NCBI GenBank assembly: GCA_900316845.1
Contig: ONEG01000001.1
Location: 143,803-207,802, forward strand
DNA: 64,000 nucleotides
Direction of reading: 5' to 3'
Origin: an uncultured Bacteroidales bacterium
GTDB lineage: Bacteria; Bacteroidota; Bacteroidia; Bacteroidales; Paludibacteraceae
Part shown: in pieces, positions 15,138-24,654 of the stretch
Numbering within the stretch: the first letter of the stretch is position 1
Layout: each line of letters starts with the position of its first letter
Translations under genes and position numbers: made by a program
The notes under the pieces: model-generated
Seen by the model: only the letters and a program-made list of their open reading frames with translations
Databases searched by the model: none
What the model was told of the DNA's origin: nothing

Positions 15138-16376
15138 ATGAAGATTGCAGTTGCAGGAACAGGTTATGTAGGTCTCAGCATCGCTACCCTGCTCGCCCAG
15201 CATAACAAAGTGACGGCGGTGGACATCATCCCGGAGAAAGTGGAGATGATCAACTCTCGCCGTTCACCCATCCAAGACGAGTATATTGAGAAATACCTCG
15301 CCGAAAAAGAACTCGACCTCACGGCGACACTCGATGCCGAATCCGCTTATAAGGACGCGGAATACGTCGTCATTGCCGCTCCGACGAACTATGACAGCCA
15401 GCGGAATTATTTCGACACTTCGGCCGTGGAGAACGTCATTGAGACCGTCCTCCGCGTCAATCCGAAAGCGATCATGGTCATCAAATCGACCATTCCTGTC
15501 GGCTACACCGAGTCCGTCCGTCACAAGTTCAACTGCGGGAACATCCTTTTCTCGCCGGAGTTCCTGCGCGAGTCCAAAGCGCTCTACGATAACCTCTACC
15601 CGTCCAGAATCATCGTCGGTACGGTCAAAAACGACGAACGTCTCACAAAGGCGGCGGAGCGTTTTGCCGAGTTACTCAAAGAGGGCGCGATCAAAGAAGA
15701 GATCGAGGTACGTATCATGGGACTGACCGAAGCCGAAGCCGTCAAACTGTTTGCCAATACCTATTTGGCACTCCGTGTGAGCTACTTCAACGAACTCGAT
15801 ACATACGCCGAGATGAAAGGCCTGAACACGCAGGACATCATCGACGGCGTGTGTCTCGATCCGCGTATCGGCACGCATTACAACAACCCGTCCTTCGGTT
15901 ATGGCGGTTACTGCCTCCCGAAAGACACCAAACAACTCTTGGCGAACTACCAGGACGTGCCGGAAAACCTCATTGAGGCGATTGTCGAATCCAACCGCAC
16001 ACGCAAGGACTTTATTGCCGATCGCGTTTTGGCGAAAGCAGGCTATTACGACTACTATCATAACGGACAATTCAACGCCTCCGAGGAGAAACCTTGCACG
16101 ATTGGCGTCTATCGCCTGACGATGAAATCCAACAGCGATAACTTCCGTCAATCCTCCATCCAGGGAATCATGAAACGCGTCAAAGCCAAAGGTGCGCAAG
16201 TGATTGTCTATGAGCCGACATTGGAAAACGGAACGACCTTCTTCGGTAGCGAAGTAGTGAATAATCTTGCTGAATTCAAACTTCGCAGCCAAGCCATCAT
16301 CGCCAATCGCTACGACTCCGTCCTCGACGATGTTTCCGCAAAAGTGTACACCCGCGATATTTTCAGAAGAGACTAA
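15138..16376 (+). CDS. ugd: UDP-glucose 6-dehydrogenase
   Basis: 412 residues, full length. It oxidises UDP-glucose to UDP-glucuronate with two NAD+. Evidence: N-terminal Rossmann motif [55 protein letters not shown]. Further on are [20 protein letters not shown], the catalytic-Cys loop [16 protein letters not shown], and the C-terminal domain ([20 protein letters not shown]). The lysine-rich, single-chain form resembles E. coli Ugd. In this locus it would supply glucuronic acid (or precursors such as galacturonic acid or xylose) for the polysaccharide. It is followed after 10 bp by the flippase gene. Confidence 0.93.
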   Translation: MKIAVAGTGYVGLSIATLLAQHNKVTAVDIIPEKVEMINSRRSPIQDEYIEKYLAEKELDLTATLDAESAYKDAEYVVIAAPTNYDSQRNYFDTSAVENVIETVLRVNPKAIMVIKSTIPVGYTESVRHKFNCGNILFSPEFLRESKALYDNLYPSRIIVGTVKNDERLTKAAERFAELLKEGAIKEEIEVRIMGLTEAEAVKLFANTYLALRVSYFNELDTYAEMKGLNTQDIIDGVCLDPRIGTHYNNPSFGYGGYCLPKDTKQLLANYQDVPENLIEAIVESNRTRKDFIADRVLAKAGYYDYYHNGQFNASEEKPCTIGVYRLTMKSNSDNFRQSSIQGIMKRVKAKGAQVIVYEPTLENGTTFFGSEVVNNLAEFKLRSQAIIANRYDSVLDDVSAKVYTRDIFRRD

Positions 16377-16386
16377 TAAAAAGAGG

Positions 16387-17898
16387 ATGACTAATTCACA
16401 ACGCATCATAGTAAATACGGCTGCGCAATATATCCGGACTCTGATAAATACGTTTCTGGCCTTGTTTTCCACGCGCTTTGTGCTGGCTGCTTTAGGGCAA
16501 ACGGATTTTGGAGTTTATTTCCTTGTGGCAGGTGTCATTACGATGTTTGCGTTTTTAACGAATGCGTCTGTCATCACCACCCAGCGATATATTTCTTTTT
16601 ACAACGGACAAGGACAACAAGATAAGATACATAGCATTTTTAGCAATAGTTTATTGCTCCATATTGTTATTGGCGCCGGATTAGTAGCAATCATGCTTGC
16701 ATTATGCTATCCCGTCATTTATTATGGGCTTAATATACCGGAGAACCGGTTAGAGGCTGCCTCCATGGTCTATGTCATCACCTCTCTCATGTTCTTCGTT
16801 TCCATTATACTGGCTCCCATCCGTGCACTGTTTATCGCCAAAGAAAACATCGTATATATCTCTTGCATTGATGTATTGGACGGCTTATTGAAACTTCTTT
16901 TCGCTTGGCTGTTACTATTTGCTTCGTCAGACAGGTTGATACTATACGCGGCTCTCATGCTGAGCATCCAGATTATCAATCTACTTGCCTTGACAATATT
17001 TGCCAGCAAAAAGTTCCCGGAATTTCACTTCCCGCATTTCAAAGAATGGGATAATTCGACAGTTAGAGAACTATCAACTTTTGCCGGCTGGACATTATAC
17101 TCTTCCGGTTGTATTGTGGCCCGTAACCAAGGCATAGCTGTTGTATTAAACTTGTTCTTCGGCGCCATTATTAATGCTGCATACGGAATCGCAACGCAAG
17201 TGTCTGGTTCCGTTGCATTCGTTTCCTCATCCATTATTAACGCCATCAATCCACAACTGGTCAAAGCAGAAGGAGCAAAAAACCGTTCTCTTATGATGCG
17301 AATGGCGGAGTATGAAAGCAAATATGCCTTCTTGCTATTATCCATGGTGTCCGTTCCTCTTATATTTGAAATGGAGACCATCTTACGATGGTGGCTGGGA
17401 GAAGTACCGGAACATGCTGTTGCTTTCTGCCAAATAACACTCATAGCCGCTCTATGCGACCAATTATCTATCGGACTCACTTCTGCTATTCAGGCGATTG
17501 GAAATTTAAAAACTTATACACTCGTCTTCTATACTACTAAACTTTTAACGTTGGTAGCTATTTGGGCATGTATAAAACTGCATTTGTCCGCCTCTGAGGC
17601 GCTTGTAAGTTATGCTGTGGTGGAGTTTGTCGGCTCTCTCCTCCGTTTACCTTTATTGAAAAGCATTGCCGGATTGAATATTGCTACCTTCTGCAAAAAT
17701 GTTTTTGGTCGAATATTCGTTCCCTTCCTTGTTATTTGCGGAACATGCTATGCAACGCAACACTTCCTAACAAGCGGCTACAGGTTTTTTGTAGCTCTAG
17801 TCGGCTCTGTACTACTTGGCGGGATTGCCGCTTGGTTGACATGTCTCGATAAGAACGAACAACAATTTATATATTCGTATATACACAGACATGATTAA
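16387..17898 (+). CDS. wzx: Wzx-type lipid-linked oligosaccharide flippase
   Basis: 503 residues from the ATG at 16387 (MTNSQRIIVNTAAQYIRTL), preceded by aagagg. The frame upstream of this start overlaps ugd and is not used. About 12-14 membrane helices with the MATE/MOP-superfamily pattern (QTDFGVYFLVAGVITM, VITTQRYISFYNGQG; later NQGIAVVLNLFFGAIINAAY). Wzx proteins flip undecaprenyl-linked repeat units to the periplasm, where Wzy joins them. The gene overlaps the polymerase gene by 8 bp. From here to about 26 kb the DNA is clearly more A+T-rich than the flanks, consistent with acquisition by transfer. Confidence 0.88.
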   Translation: MTNSQRIIVNTAAQYIRTLINTFLALFSTRFVLAALGQTDFGVYFLVAGVITMFAFLTNASVITTQRYISFYNGQGQQDKIHSIFSNSLLLHIVIGAGLVAIMLALCYPVIYYGLNIPENRLEAASMVYVITSLMFFVSIILAPIRALFIAKENIVYISCIDVLDGLLKLLFAWLLLFASSDRLILYAALMLSIQIINLLALTIFASKKFPEFHFPHFKEWDNSTVRELSTFAGWTLYSSGCIVARNQGIAVVLNLFFGAIINAAYGIATQVSGSVAFVSSSIINAINPQLVKAEGAKNRSLMMRMAEYESKYAFLLLSMVSVPLIFEMETILRWWLGEVPEHAVAFCQITLIAALCDQLSIGLTSAIQAIGNLKTYTLVFYTTKLLTLVAIWACIKLHLSASEALVSYAVVEFVGSLLRLPLLKSIAGLNIATFCKNVFGRIFVPFLVICGTCYATQHFLTSGYRFFVALVGSVLLGGIAAWLTCLDKNEQQFIYSYIHRHD

Positions 17899-19108
17899 CT
17901 CCACATACGACATAGCAACCGATACACGTCATACGTCAGTTAATTTCCTGTTAAGCGGGTTTCTAATTGCGTTAATTGTCGGATTGAACGTCATTGCCGT
18001 TCCATCGTCCGGTTTGGTTTTCCTTGTTACCAGAGCTATTCAAGCTTTTCAATTGTTGGTTGTTGTATGCTTTGTTCATCTCCATTTCAAAACACTGAGT
18101 GTTGCTATTCCTGAACGACCTTTACGCTTGATACATTATTGGTGGGCTTCCTTATTTATACTCACCCTACTAGCTGACACCATCCATTTCACCATTATAT
18201 ATCAGTGGCTTACTTTATGGCTGCTAATAATGGTATTTCGGCTTACTAATGATGCAAACAAAATTGTTTTAATTGAATTCATAGCCACGTTACTTTCTCT
18301 GCTCATTTACGCTAACGCATTTCTGTTTCTCATCTTCCCTGATGGTTTATGGACAGATACGGAATGGGTAGGAACCGGAGATCCAAGTCGACACCTTTTC
18401 GGTAATTACAACCAAACAGGTATGGTATGCCTGCTTGGCATTATGTCTCGGGGAATCACCGTTATTCATCATCAAAGAGGTTATTGGAGATTACTGCTAC
18501 TATTAGCTGTGAGTGTAGCAACTGCTTATGGGATGGGGTCTATGACATCCACGGTAGGATTAGTGGCCATCACTATTTATTTCCTCCTTCACAAATTGGT
18601 TCCCCCCCTCCTCTATACTGTAGGTTTGACCATCTATCTGCTATTATACATTCTCTTTTTCTATATCATCGTATGGCAGGGATTTGAGATTGATAATTTA
18701 AAATTTGCTACCCAATTTATCGAGAACACATTGCAAAAAGACACCTCGTTTACAGAACGTATCTATCTATGGGAAGAAGCCTCCTATCTCATTCGAAACA
18801 GTATGTGGTTTGGTTATGGAGTACAAAGTCCGGAATGGATGATGGAAAAAATTGGCGGTAGCGGTCCGCACAATTTCTGGATGCTTAATTTGTTACAGGG
18901 TGGATTACTGCTCTGTGGTATTTTCGTTATGATTGTTTTGGAAAGCATTATAAATACATTCAGAAACTCAACAGCGAAAAGCCGTTGGGCTTTGGCTTGT
19001 TTATGCATCATGATGCTTATGTCATTGTTTGAAACATATAATATCATTTGCATATTTATGGTAATAATTATGCTGCACTTTACATTAAAAATCCCTGATG
19101 AGAAATGA
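17891..19108 (+). CDS. O-antigen polymerase/ligase family membrane protein (Wzy-like)
   Basis: 405 residues with about 11 membrane helices and a large periplasmic loop. The loop and the following region carry the signatures of the Wzy/WaaL family: SRHLFGNYNQTGMVCLLGIM (cf. GNPN) and WFGYGVQSPEWM followed by SGPHNFWMLNLLQGG (cf. HN-x-x-L). Family members polymerise flipped repeat units or ligate glycan to lipid A-core. The position directly after wzx supports polymerase, but sequence alone does not separate the two roles. Overlaps wzx by 8 bp and the next gene by 4 bp. Confidence 0.83.
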   Translation: MINSTYDIATDTRHTSVNFLLSGFLIALIVGLNVIAVPSSGLVFLVTRAIQAFQLLVVVCFVHLHFKTLSVAIPERPLRLIHYWWASLFILTLLADTIHFTIIYQWLTLWLLIMVFRLTNDANKIVLIEFIATLLSLLIYANAFLFLIFPDGLWTDTEWVGTGDPSRHLFGNYNQTGMVCLLGIMSRGITVIHHQRGYWRLLLLLAVSVATAYGMGSMTSTVGLVAITIYFLLHKLVPPLLYTVGLTIYLLLYILFFYIIVWQGFEIDNLKFATQFIENTLQKDTSFTERIYLWEEASYLIRNSMWFGYGVQSPEWMMEKIGGSGPHNFWMLNLLQGGLLLCGIFVMIVLESIINTFRNSTAKSRWALACLCIMMLMSLFETYNIICIFMVIIMLHFTLKIPDEK

Positions 19109-20031
19109 AACCGCTTGTATCTATTATTATCCCTTGCTTTAATCAAGGTACATTTCTAGTTTATGCCCTGCAAAGTCTGCTGGCGCAAACGATTAATGAA
19201 TGGGAATGTATCATCATTGATGACGGCTCTATGGATAATAGCGCCGAAGTTGCTGCATCATATTGCCGGAATGATAAGCGGTTTCATTTAATACAACAAC
19301 CTAATTCGGGATCCGCGGTAGCGCGTAATAAAGGTTTGTCTGTAGCAGAGGGTGAATATATTCAATTCCTGGATGCGGATGATTTACTCAATAGTGACAA
19401 ACTCCGCTTACAGAGCGAGTATATGACAGCTAATAAAATAGACGTCAGCTATACGCTTAATGCGTATTTTCATTCCATGAAAGAGTTAGGAGAATATTAC
19501 TTGCAACCTAAAAAACAATTTCGGTACTACACCAATATACGGAATGCATTGTTGAGCCGATGGGGAATAAGTTTCTCCATTCCTGTACATTGTTTCATGT
19601 TCCGGCGTCAGTTCCTTGAGGAGCACGGATTAAGATATGACGAGCATATTCGTCAACGTGAAGACTGGAAATTCCACTTGGATGTGAGCCATTATTGCGT
19701 GCATCCAAGCGAATTGGAATACGTCGGCGCCTTCTGCCGCATCAATCCAACAAGTAAAACAAGTTCATATACGAAGATGGCAAAAGGAAATATGATATTG
19801 ATGCATTACATCCGTCCGCAACTTAGCATCTTAGAATATCCGTTTCTGGCATATCGTCTATCCTATGAAATAAGCCAAATTTGTATTCATGCTTTACGGT
19901 ATATGACAAACGAAGAACTTCGGTTTATTATTATGTTCTGTAAATCATTTGGAGACATAGGCTTACTCCTCATTGCCATTCTGCTTTTACCTGTCACATT
20001 CATTGCTAACCTATTACGCCGAATATTATGA
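19105..20031 (+). CDS. Glycosyltransferase family 2
   Basis: 308 residues. A GT-A domain opens with VSIIIPCFNQGTFLVYALQS, followed by ECIIIDDGSMDNSAEV, NSGSAVARNKGLSVAEGEYI and the metal-binding FLDADD (about 90-95). A C-terminal hydrophobic stretch (GDIGLLLIAILLLPVTFIAN) suggests membrane attachment. It adds one sugar to the undecaprenyl-linked repeat unit; donor and linkage are not readable. Starts inside the stop of the Wzy-like gene (ATGA) and ends overlapping the next transferase by 4 bp. Confidence 0.88.
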   Translation: MKPLVSIIIPCFNQGTFLVYALQSLLAQTINEWECIIIDDGSMDNSAEVAASYCRNDKRFHLIQQPNSGSAVARNKGLSVAEGEYIQFLDADDLLNSDKLRLQSEYMTANKIDVSYTLNAYFHSMKELGEYYLQPKKQFRYYTNIRNALLSRWGISFSIPVHCFMFRRQFLEEHGLRYDEHIRQREDWKFHLDVSHYCVHPSELEYVGAFCRINPTSKTSSYTKMAKGNMILMHYIRPQLSILEYPFLAYRLSYEISQICIHALRYMTNEELRFIIMFCKSFGDIGLLLIAILLLPVTFIANLLRRIL

Positions 20032-20984
20032 ACAAGATATCTATCGCTATTGCAACCTACAATGGGGAGCGCTTTTTGAGAGAGCAGTTAGACAGCCTTT
20101 ATACGCAGACCCATATTCCGGACGAGGTAGTCGTCTGTGATGATCATTCCTCGGATAATACCGTTTCTATTTTGGAACAATACCATCAAAAGTACGGATT
20201 ACAGTATTACGTGAACGAAAAAAGTTTGGGATGCAACCGCAACTTCATCAAAGCCTTTGGATTATGCACTGGAGATTTTGTGTGTATCTGTGATCAAGAC
20301 GACATATGGCTTCCAAACAAGATAGAAACACTATATAGTAAAATTTCCTCTTTTGATAATTCCACACCGATAGCCATTTCGTCTCTGCGATATGATATTG
20401 ACGCAACAGGAAATATTATCGGGCAAGTAGACGGGAAATTATCGGAAGGATGGCGCTCTACCCTGCTCACCTATAGTCGCTCACAAGGATGTACCATGAT
20501 TATGAATCGATGCCTTGTTGATTTGATACTAAGCATCACACAGAACAGATCGGAGTTGGCATATCAAATGTATTATGATGAATTAGTGGCATATACAGCT
20601 GCTATAAAAGGCATCAAGATTAATCTTCCCGATAAACTAATGTACTATCGTCATCATGATAAGAACATAGTCGATCCCTATGTTGGGAAACTATCCTTTA
20701 AGGACAAAGTGAAAAGGGTTCCTACTTTTTACGGATTCACCATTGATGAGCGATTGATACCTTTATGTATCATAAATCAACTCTTCAAGGATGAAATAGA
20801 AGATGAGGAATTGAAACTGTTTTTGGAAGAAATCAGTTCTATGATGCAACAACCGACTACATGGGATAAGTTTGGTGCTTTGATTCGAATGCGTTCTCTA
20901 CCTCTAAGACAGCGAATAAGTATCTTTTTCAAATCATTGACAAGTATTACCCTGAAAAAACTATACCACTACCCCACTATATGA
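20028..20984 (+). CDS. Glycosyltransferase family 2 (rhamnosyltransferase-like)
   Basis: 318 residues. Motifs: ISIAIATYNGERFLREQLDS, DEVVVCDDHSSDNTVS, SLGCNRNFIKAFGLCTGD and the DQDDIW metal-binding box (about 87-92). DQDDIW is common in transferases annotated as using dTDP-rhamnose or related donors. The specificity is a family-level guess only, and no rml genes are present in the window. Both ends overlap its neighbours by 4 bp, so the three GT2 genes are translationally coupled. Confidence 0.86.
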   Translation: MNKISIAIATYNGERFLREQLDSLYTQTHIPDEVVVCDDHSSDNTVSILEQYHQKYGLQYYVNEKSLGCNRNFIKAFGLCTGDFVCICDQDDIWLPNKIETLYSKISSFDNSTPIAISSLRYDIDATGNIIGQVDGKLSEGWRSTLLTYSRSQGCTMIMNRCLVDLILSITQNRSELAYQMYYDELVAYTAAIKGIKINLPDKLMYYRHHDKNIVDPYVGKLSFKDKVKRVPTFYGFTIDERLIPLCIINQLFKDEIEDEELKLFLEEISSMMQQPTTWDKFGALIRMRSLPLRQRISIFFKSLTSITLKKLYHYPTI

Positions 20985-21940
20985 TATTATTATCCGTCAT
21001 AGTGCCTGTTTTCCGCGTTGAGAAATATCTCGACACGTGCGTCATGAGCCTTCTTCACCAGGATCTGAACGCAGACGAGTATGAAATCATCTTGGTGGAT
21101 GATGGCTCGGACGACTCATGTCCGCAGAAATGCGATGAATATGCCGCTCAATATAAGCAGATAGTTGTTATTCACCAGCCTAACAAGGGTCAATCGACTG
21201 CACGTAATGCTGGGATAAAGGCGGCAAAAGGGGAATATGTCTGTTTTGTTGATTCAGATGACTACGTAGAGCCGAATACCTATTCGTCATTGGTGTGTCA
21301 AGCTCAAAAAGAGCAAATTGACACCTTGGCATTTCGCTTACAATTAGTGTTCGATAAGAAGCAACAACCCATTGAAACATTTACCGGAAATATACAATCT
21401 GCATGTACTGGTGAAGAGTTTATCAATAACTCTTTAAGCGTCCATTGCTTCCCTGTCATCTATCTTATTCGTCGCAATCTTTTGATAGAAAACAACCTGT
21501 TCTTCAAAGAAGGGATATTCTATGAAGATGTGGAATGGTTACCGCGTTTCCTTTATTCCGCAAAACGGGTGATGACTTCCGATAAGATAGTTTACAACTA
21601 TGTCCAGCGTGCAAACTCTACAACCCATCCGACAACCCAAGAGCGATGGAAACGACTCATCGCAGATAATATAACAGTACTTAGACAAAATACCGCATTG
21701 CTCCAAACGGTCTCTAATCCTATTTGGTTGCATGCGATGAACGCATCCATCATCACCTCTATACTAACTATCGTATCAAAGCATTTCTACGCCGAGCGTC
21801 AATCGTACATAGCTTCGATACGGGAGATATATCCTTACCCGCTGCAAGGCAAAGCCAATTTTCCTTTTGCAGAGAATATCAAGATAAGAATTACTCGTCT
21901 CTCACCACAATTATATTGCTTTTTAAGACATTACCTATGA
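20981..21940 (+). CDS. Glycosyltransferase family 2
   Basis: 319 residues. Motifs: LSVIVPVFRVEKYLDTCVMS, YEIILVDDGSDDSCPQKCDE, NKGQSTARNAGIKAAKGEYV and FVDSDDYVEP (metal-binding box, about 85-95). The second half (FYEDVEWLPRFLYSAKRVMT) has the ED acceptor-side motif of WaaE/EpsJ-like transferases. Donor and acceptor unknown. Overlaps the genes on both sides by 4 bp. Confidence 0.88.
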   Translation: MILLSVIVPVFRVEKYLDTCVMSLLHQDLNADEYEIILVDDGSDDSCPQKCDEYAAQYKQIVVIHQPNKGQSTARNAGIKAAKGEYVCFVDSDDYVEPNTYSSLVCQAQKEQIDTLAFRLQLVFDKKQQPIETFTGNIQSACTGEEFINNSLSVHCFPVIYLIRRNLLIENNLFFKEGIFYEDVEWLPRFLYSAKRVMTSDKIVYNYVQRANSTTHPTTQERWKRLIADNITVLRQNTALLQTVSNPIWLHAMNASIITSILTIVSKHFYAERQSYIASIREIYPYPLQGKANFPFAENIKIRITRLSPQLYCFLRHYL

Positions 21941-22680
21941 TACCTAAAATAATACATTATTGTTGGTTTGGCGGCAACCCTCTGCCCGAAGACGCGAAGC
22001 GATGTATCGCCTCGTGGAGACGCTATATGCCGGAGTATGAAATCAAAGAATGGAATGAGAGTAATTTTGATATCCGCTGCAATAAATACTGCGAACAAGC
22101 GTATAATGCGAAGAAATATGCATTCGTAAGTGATTATGCCCGTCTGTGGATCCTGTATCAGGAAGGCGGTATTTATTTCGATACGGATGTAGAAGTGATA
22201 AAACCGCTCGATGACATCATCGCAAAAGGAGCCTTTATGGGTTGTGAGACATCGCCGACCAAGGACAATCAGATCATCACCGTCGCTCCCGGTTTAGGTT
22301 TAGGAGTAGAGCCGAAGCACCCTGTCTATAAGGAACTGCTGGACTTGTACGACAAACGGTCCTTTATCTTGAGCGACGGATCTATGGATCTCAAAACCAT
22401 CGTCACCACAACGACAGAAGTGCTGTTTGAACATGGATTGCAAATCAGCAACGAGATCCAACAAATAGACGGTATTTCCATCTATCCGAAGGACTTTTTC
22501 TGCCCTATTGGCATCGACGGAAAAATGGAAATGACAGAACGTACCCATACTATCCATCATTATGCGCAATCATGGATGCCCGCGTCGCATATCTGGCTGC
22601 GCAAGATGATACTCAGCCTTGGAGGATGGCGTCTTAAACGTTTGGTTTCCAAGCTTTATAACGTAATAAAGAAACACTAA
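21937..22680 (+). CDS. DXD-type glycosyltransferase (OCH1/TcdB-like, GT32-type)
   Basis: 247 residues from the ATG at 21937, which overlaps the previous stop. The open frame extends further upstream but inside the previous gene. Pattern of the sugar-binding DXD family (PF04488): IPKIIHYCWFGGNPLPEDAK, then YEIKEWNESNFDI, AKKYAFVSDYARLWILYQEG, GGIYFDTDVEV (the DxD at about 91-93) and, at the end, HHYAQSWM. Members transfer hexoses such as mannose, galactose or glucose in capsule synthesis. It is followed after 1 bp by the GT4 gene. Confidence 0.87.
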   Translation: MIPKIIHYCWFGGNPLPEDAKRCIASWRRYMPEYEIKEWNESNFDIRCNKYCEQAYNAKKYAFVSDYARLWILYQEGGIYFDTDVEVIKPLDDIIAKGAFMGCETSPTKDNQIITVAPGLGLGVEPKHPVYKELLDLYDKRSFILSDGSMDLKTIVTTTTEVLFEHGLQISNEIQQIDGISIYPKDFFCPIGIDGKMEMTERTHTIHHYAQSWMPASHIWLRKMILSLGGWRLKRLVSKLYNVIKKH

Positions 22681-22681
22681 A

Positions 22682-23806
22682 ATGAATATACTGCACGTCA
22701 TAAATATTAGCTTTGTGTTGCGTCATTTCATTGGTGACCAATTCTTCTATTTCCCGCCCAAGGGATATAAATTATTCGTTGCCTGCTCTCCGGATGAAGG
22801 ACTACCCAAAATGGCGGAATACTACCATTTCGAATATCTGGCAACACCTGTAGCGCGCAAAATATCCATCATCAGTGACTTCAAATCGATATTTCGTCTT
22901 TGTCGGTATATTCGCCAAAACCACATTGACATCGTAGAAGGTCACTCGCCCAAAGGTGCATTATTAGGTATGATTGCTGCCAAATTATGCGGCGTGCCAA
23001 AACGCATCTATTTCCGGCATGGACTTGTTTACGAAACGAGCCACGGACTCAAACGAAAGCTACTAATCTGGATTGACAGATTGACATCGGCTTGCGCCAC
23101 AAAGGTCGTATGTGTGAGTAACTCACTCATGCAGCAAAGTCTCCGTGACCACTTATGCCCTGCGAGCAAGCAAGTACTATTAGGAAATGGCACCTGTGGC
23201 GGTATAGATACACAGAAAAAATATAACCCTACATTGATCGATCCGCAAAAGTTGGCTTCCTATCGCGAACAATACGGGATTAACGAAAACGATTTTGTCA
23301 TCGGTTATACGGGGCGTCTCGTTCGGGATAAAGGGATTATAGAGTTAATAGACGCATTTGACCGTTTACCCGAAGAACTACATGCCAAACTGCTCTTGGT
23401 GGGCATGTTCGAAGAGAGAGATGCCTTACCTGCGTCTATTCAAGAGCGAATTCGCAATGATCAACACATTATTTTTGCCGGATTGATAGATACAGACATG
23501 GAATATTACTATGCGATGATGAATATTTATGTCTTAGCATCCTATCGAGAAGGTTTTCCGATTGGAGCACTCGAGGCACAATCCATGCAAAAGCCCGTTA
23601 TTACTACCAAAGAAACCGGATGTATTGATGCGATCAAGGACGGCATAACGGGATTATACACTACGCATGACCCTACGGATATTGCTAAGCAGATAAGAAT
23701 AGCTCACGACCATCCGGAAATGGGAATCAATGGACGAAAATGGGTCGCTGAGCATTTTGACCATTCCGTGATTTGGAAATATATAGAAGAATTATATAAA
23801 CTATGA
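22682..23806 (+). CDS. Glycosyltransferase family 4 (GT-B fold)
   Basis: 374 residues. An N-terminal acceptor domain (MNILHVINISFVLRHFIGDQ, DIVEGHSPKGALLGMIAAKL) is followed by the GT4 donor domain: FVIGYTGRLVRDKGIIELID, AKLLLVGMFEERDALP, and the retaining-enzyme E-x7-E box SYREGFPIGALEAQSMQKPV (about 292-311). It resembles CapM/PglA-type enzymes that often add the second sugar after a QuiNAc- or FucNAc-type initiating sugar. Its place just before the epimerase and initiating transferase fits that. Ends overlapping the epimerase gene by 4 bp. Confidence 0.88.
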   Translation: MNILHVINISFVLRHFIGDQFFYFPPKGYKLFVACSPDEGLPKMAEYYHFEYLATPVARKISIISDFKSIFRLCRYIRQNHIDIVEGHSPKGALLGMIAAKLCGVPKRIYFRHGLVYETSHGLKRKLLIWIDRLTSACATKVVCVSNSLMQQSLRDHLCPASKQVLLGNGTCGGIDTQKKYNPTLIDPQKLASYREQYGINENDFVIGYTGRLVRDKGIIELIDAFDRLPEELHAKLLLVGMFEERDALPASIQERIRNDQHIIFAGLIDTDMEYYYAMMNIYVLASYREGFPIGALEAQSMQKPVITTKETGCIDAIKDGITGLYTTHDPTDIAKQIRIAHDHPEMGINGRKWVAEHFDHSVIWKYIEELYKL

Positions 23807-24654
23807 ATATACTGATTACAGGAGCCGGAAGCTATGTCGGAACAAGTGTTGAGCGGTGGATTAAAAACCACAGCAACCACCGTGTTGATACATTAGACAT
23901 GCTTAAAGATACATGGAGAGACACCGATTTCTCCCAATACGATGTTGTGTATCATGTAGCAGGAATTGCTCACGTGAATGCCAAAGCAAACATGGAAGCG
24001 TTATACTATAAGGTGAATCGTGATTTGACGATTGAGGTCGCACAAATAGCCAAAAAAGCCGGCGTGAAGCAATTTATCTTCATGAGCAGTATGATTGTTT
24101 TTCACGAAAGCCAATCGCTTATACCGGAAATGATTACGTCGGATACGAAACCCTGTCCGAACGGCTTTTACGGAGATAGCAAACTGCAAGCGGAGAAAGG
24201 CTTGCATGAGTTGGAATCCGATACCTTCAAAGTGTGTATTCTGCGTCCGCCTATGATTTACGGACCTAACTCCAAAGGCAATTTCCCGAGGCTGATCAAG
24301 TTGGCGGCAAAGACTCCTGTATTCCCCGATTTCCACAATCAGCGCAGTATGCTCTATATCGATAACCTTGCGGAATTTGTGCTGCAAGCCGTGAATCGCC
24401 AATTAGCCGGCACGTTCTATCCGCAAAACCGCGAACTCAGCGACACCGTGGAAATTATTCGCTATTTTGCCAAAGCACAACACCACCACGTGTATTTCGC
24501 AAAATGGCTGAACCCGTTTGCACGCATCGCCAGCCATTTCCTGCAACCGATCAACAAGATGTTCGGCACGTATTACTATGCGCCTGAAATGAGCAAAATG
24601 GATTTTGATTACCAACTCGTAAGTTTTGAGGAATCATTAAAACATATATTATAA
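23803..24654 (+). CDS. NAD-dependent sugar epimerase/dehydratase
   Basis: 283 residues, extended short-chain dehydrogenase fold. NAD motif GAGSYVG at the N-terminus, VYHVAGIAHVNAK, the catalytic YGDSK (YxxxK, about 127-131) and RPPMIYGPNSKGNFPRL. It probably interconverts a UDP-N-acetyl sugar (for example a 4-keto-6-deoxy intermediate to UDP-QuiNAc or FucNAc). The pairing of an epimerase with a WecA/WbpL-like transferase at the end of a polysaccharide operon is the standard Bacteroidales arrangement for making and loading the first sugar. The stop overlaps the next ATG (TAATG). Confidence 0.85.
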   Translation: MNILITGAGSYVGTSVERWIKNHSNHRVDTLDMLKDTWRDTDFSQYDVVYHVAGIAHVNAKANMEALYYKVNRDLTIEVAQIAKKAGVKQFIFMSSMIVFHESQSLIPEMITSDTKPCPNGFYGDSKLQAEKGLHELESDTFKVCILRPPMIYGPNSKGNFPRLIKLAAKTPVFPDFHNQRSMLYIDNLAEFVLQAVNRQLAGTFYPQNRELSDTVEIIRYFAKAQHHHVYFAKWLNPFARIASHFLQPINKMFGTYYYAPEMSKMDFDYQLVSFEESLKHIL

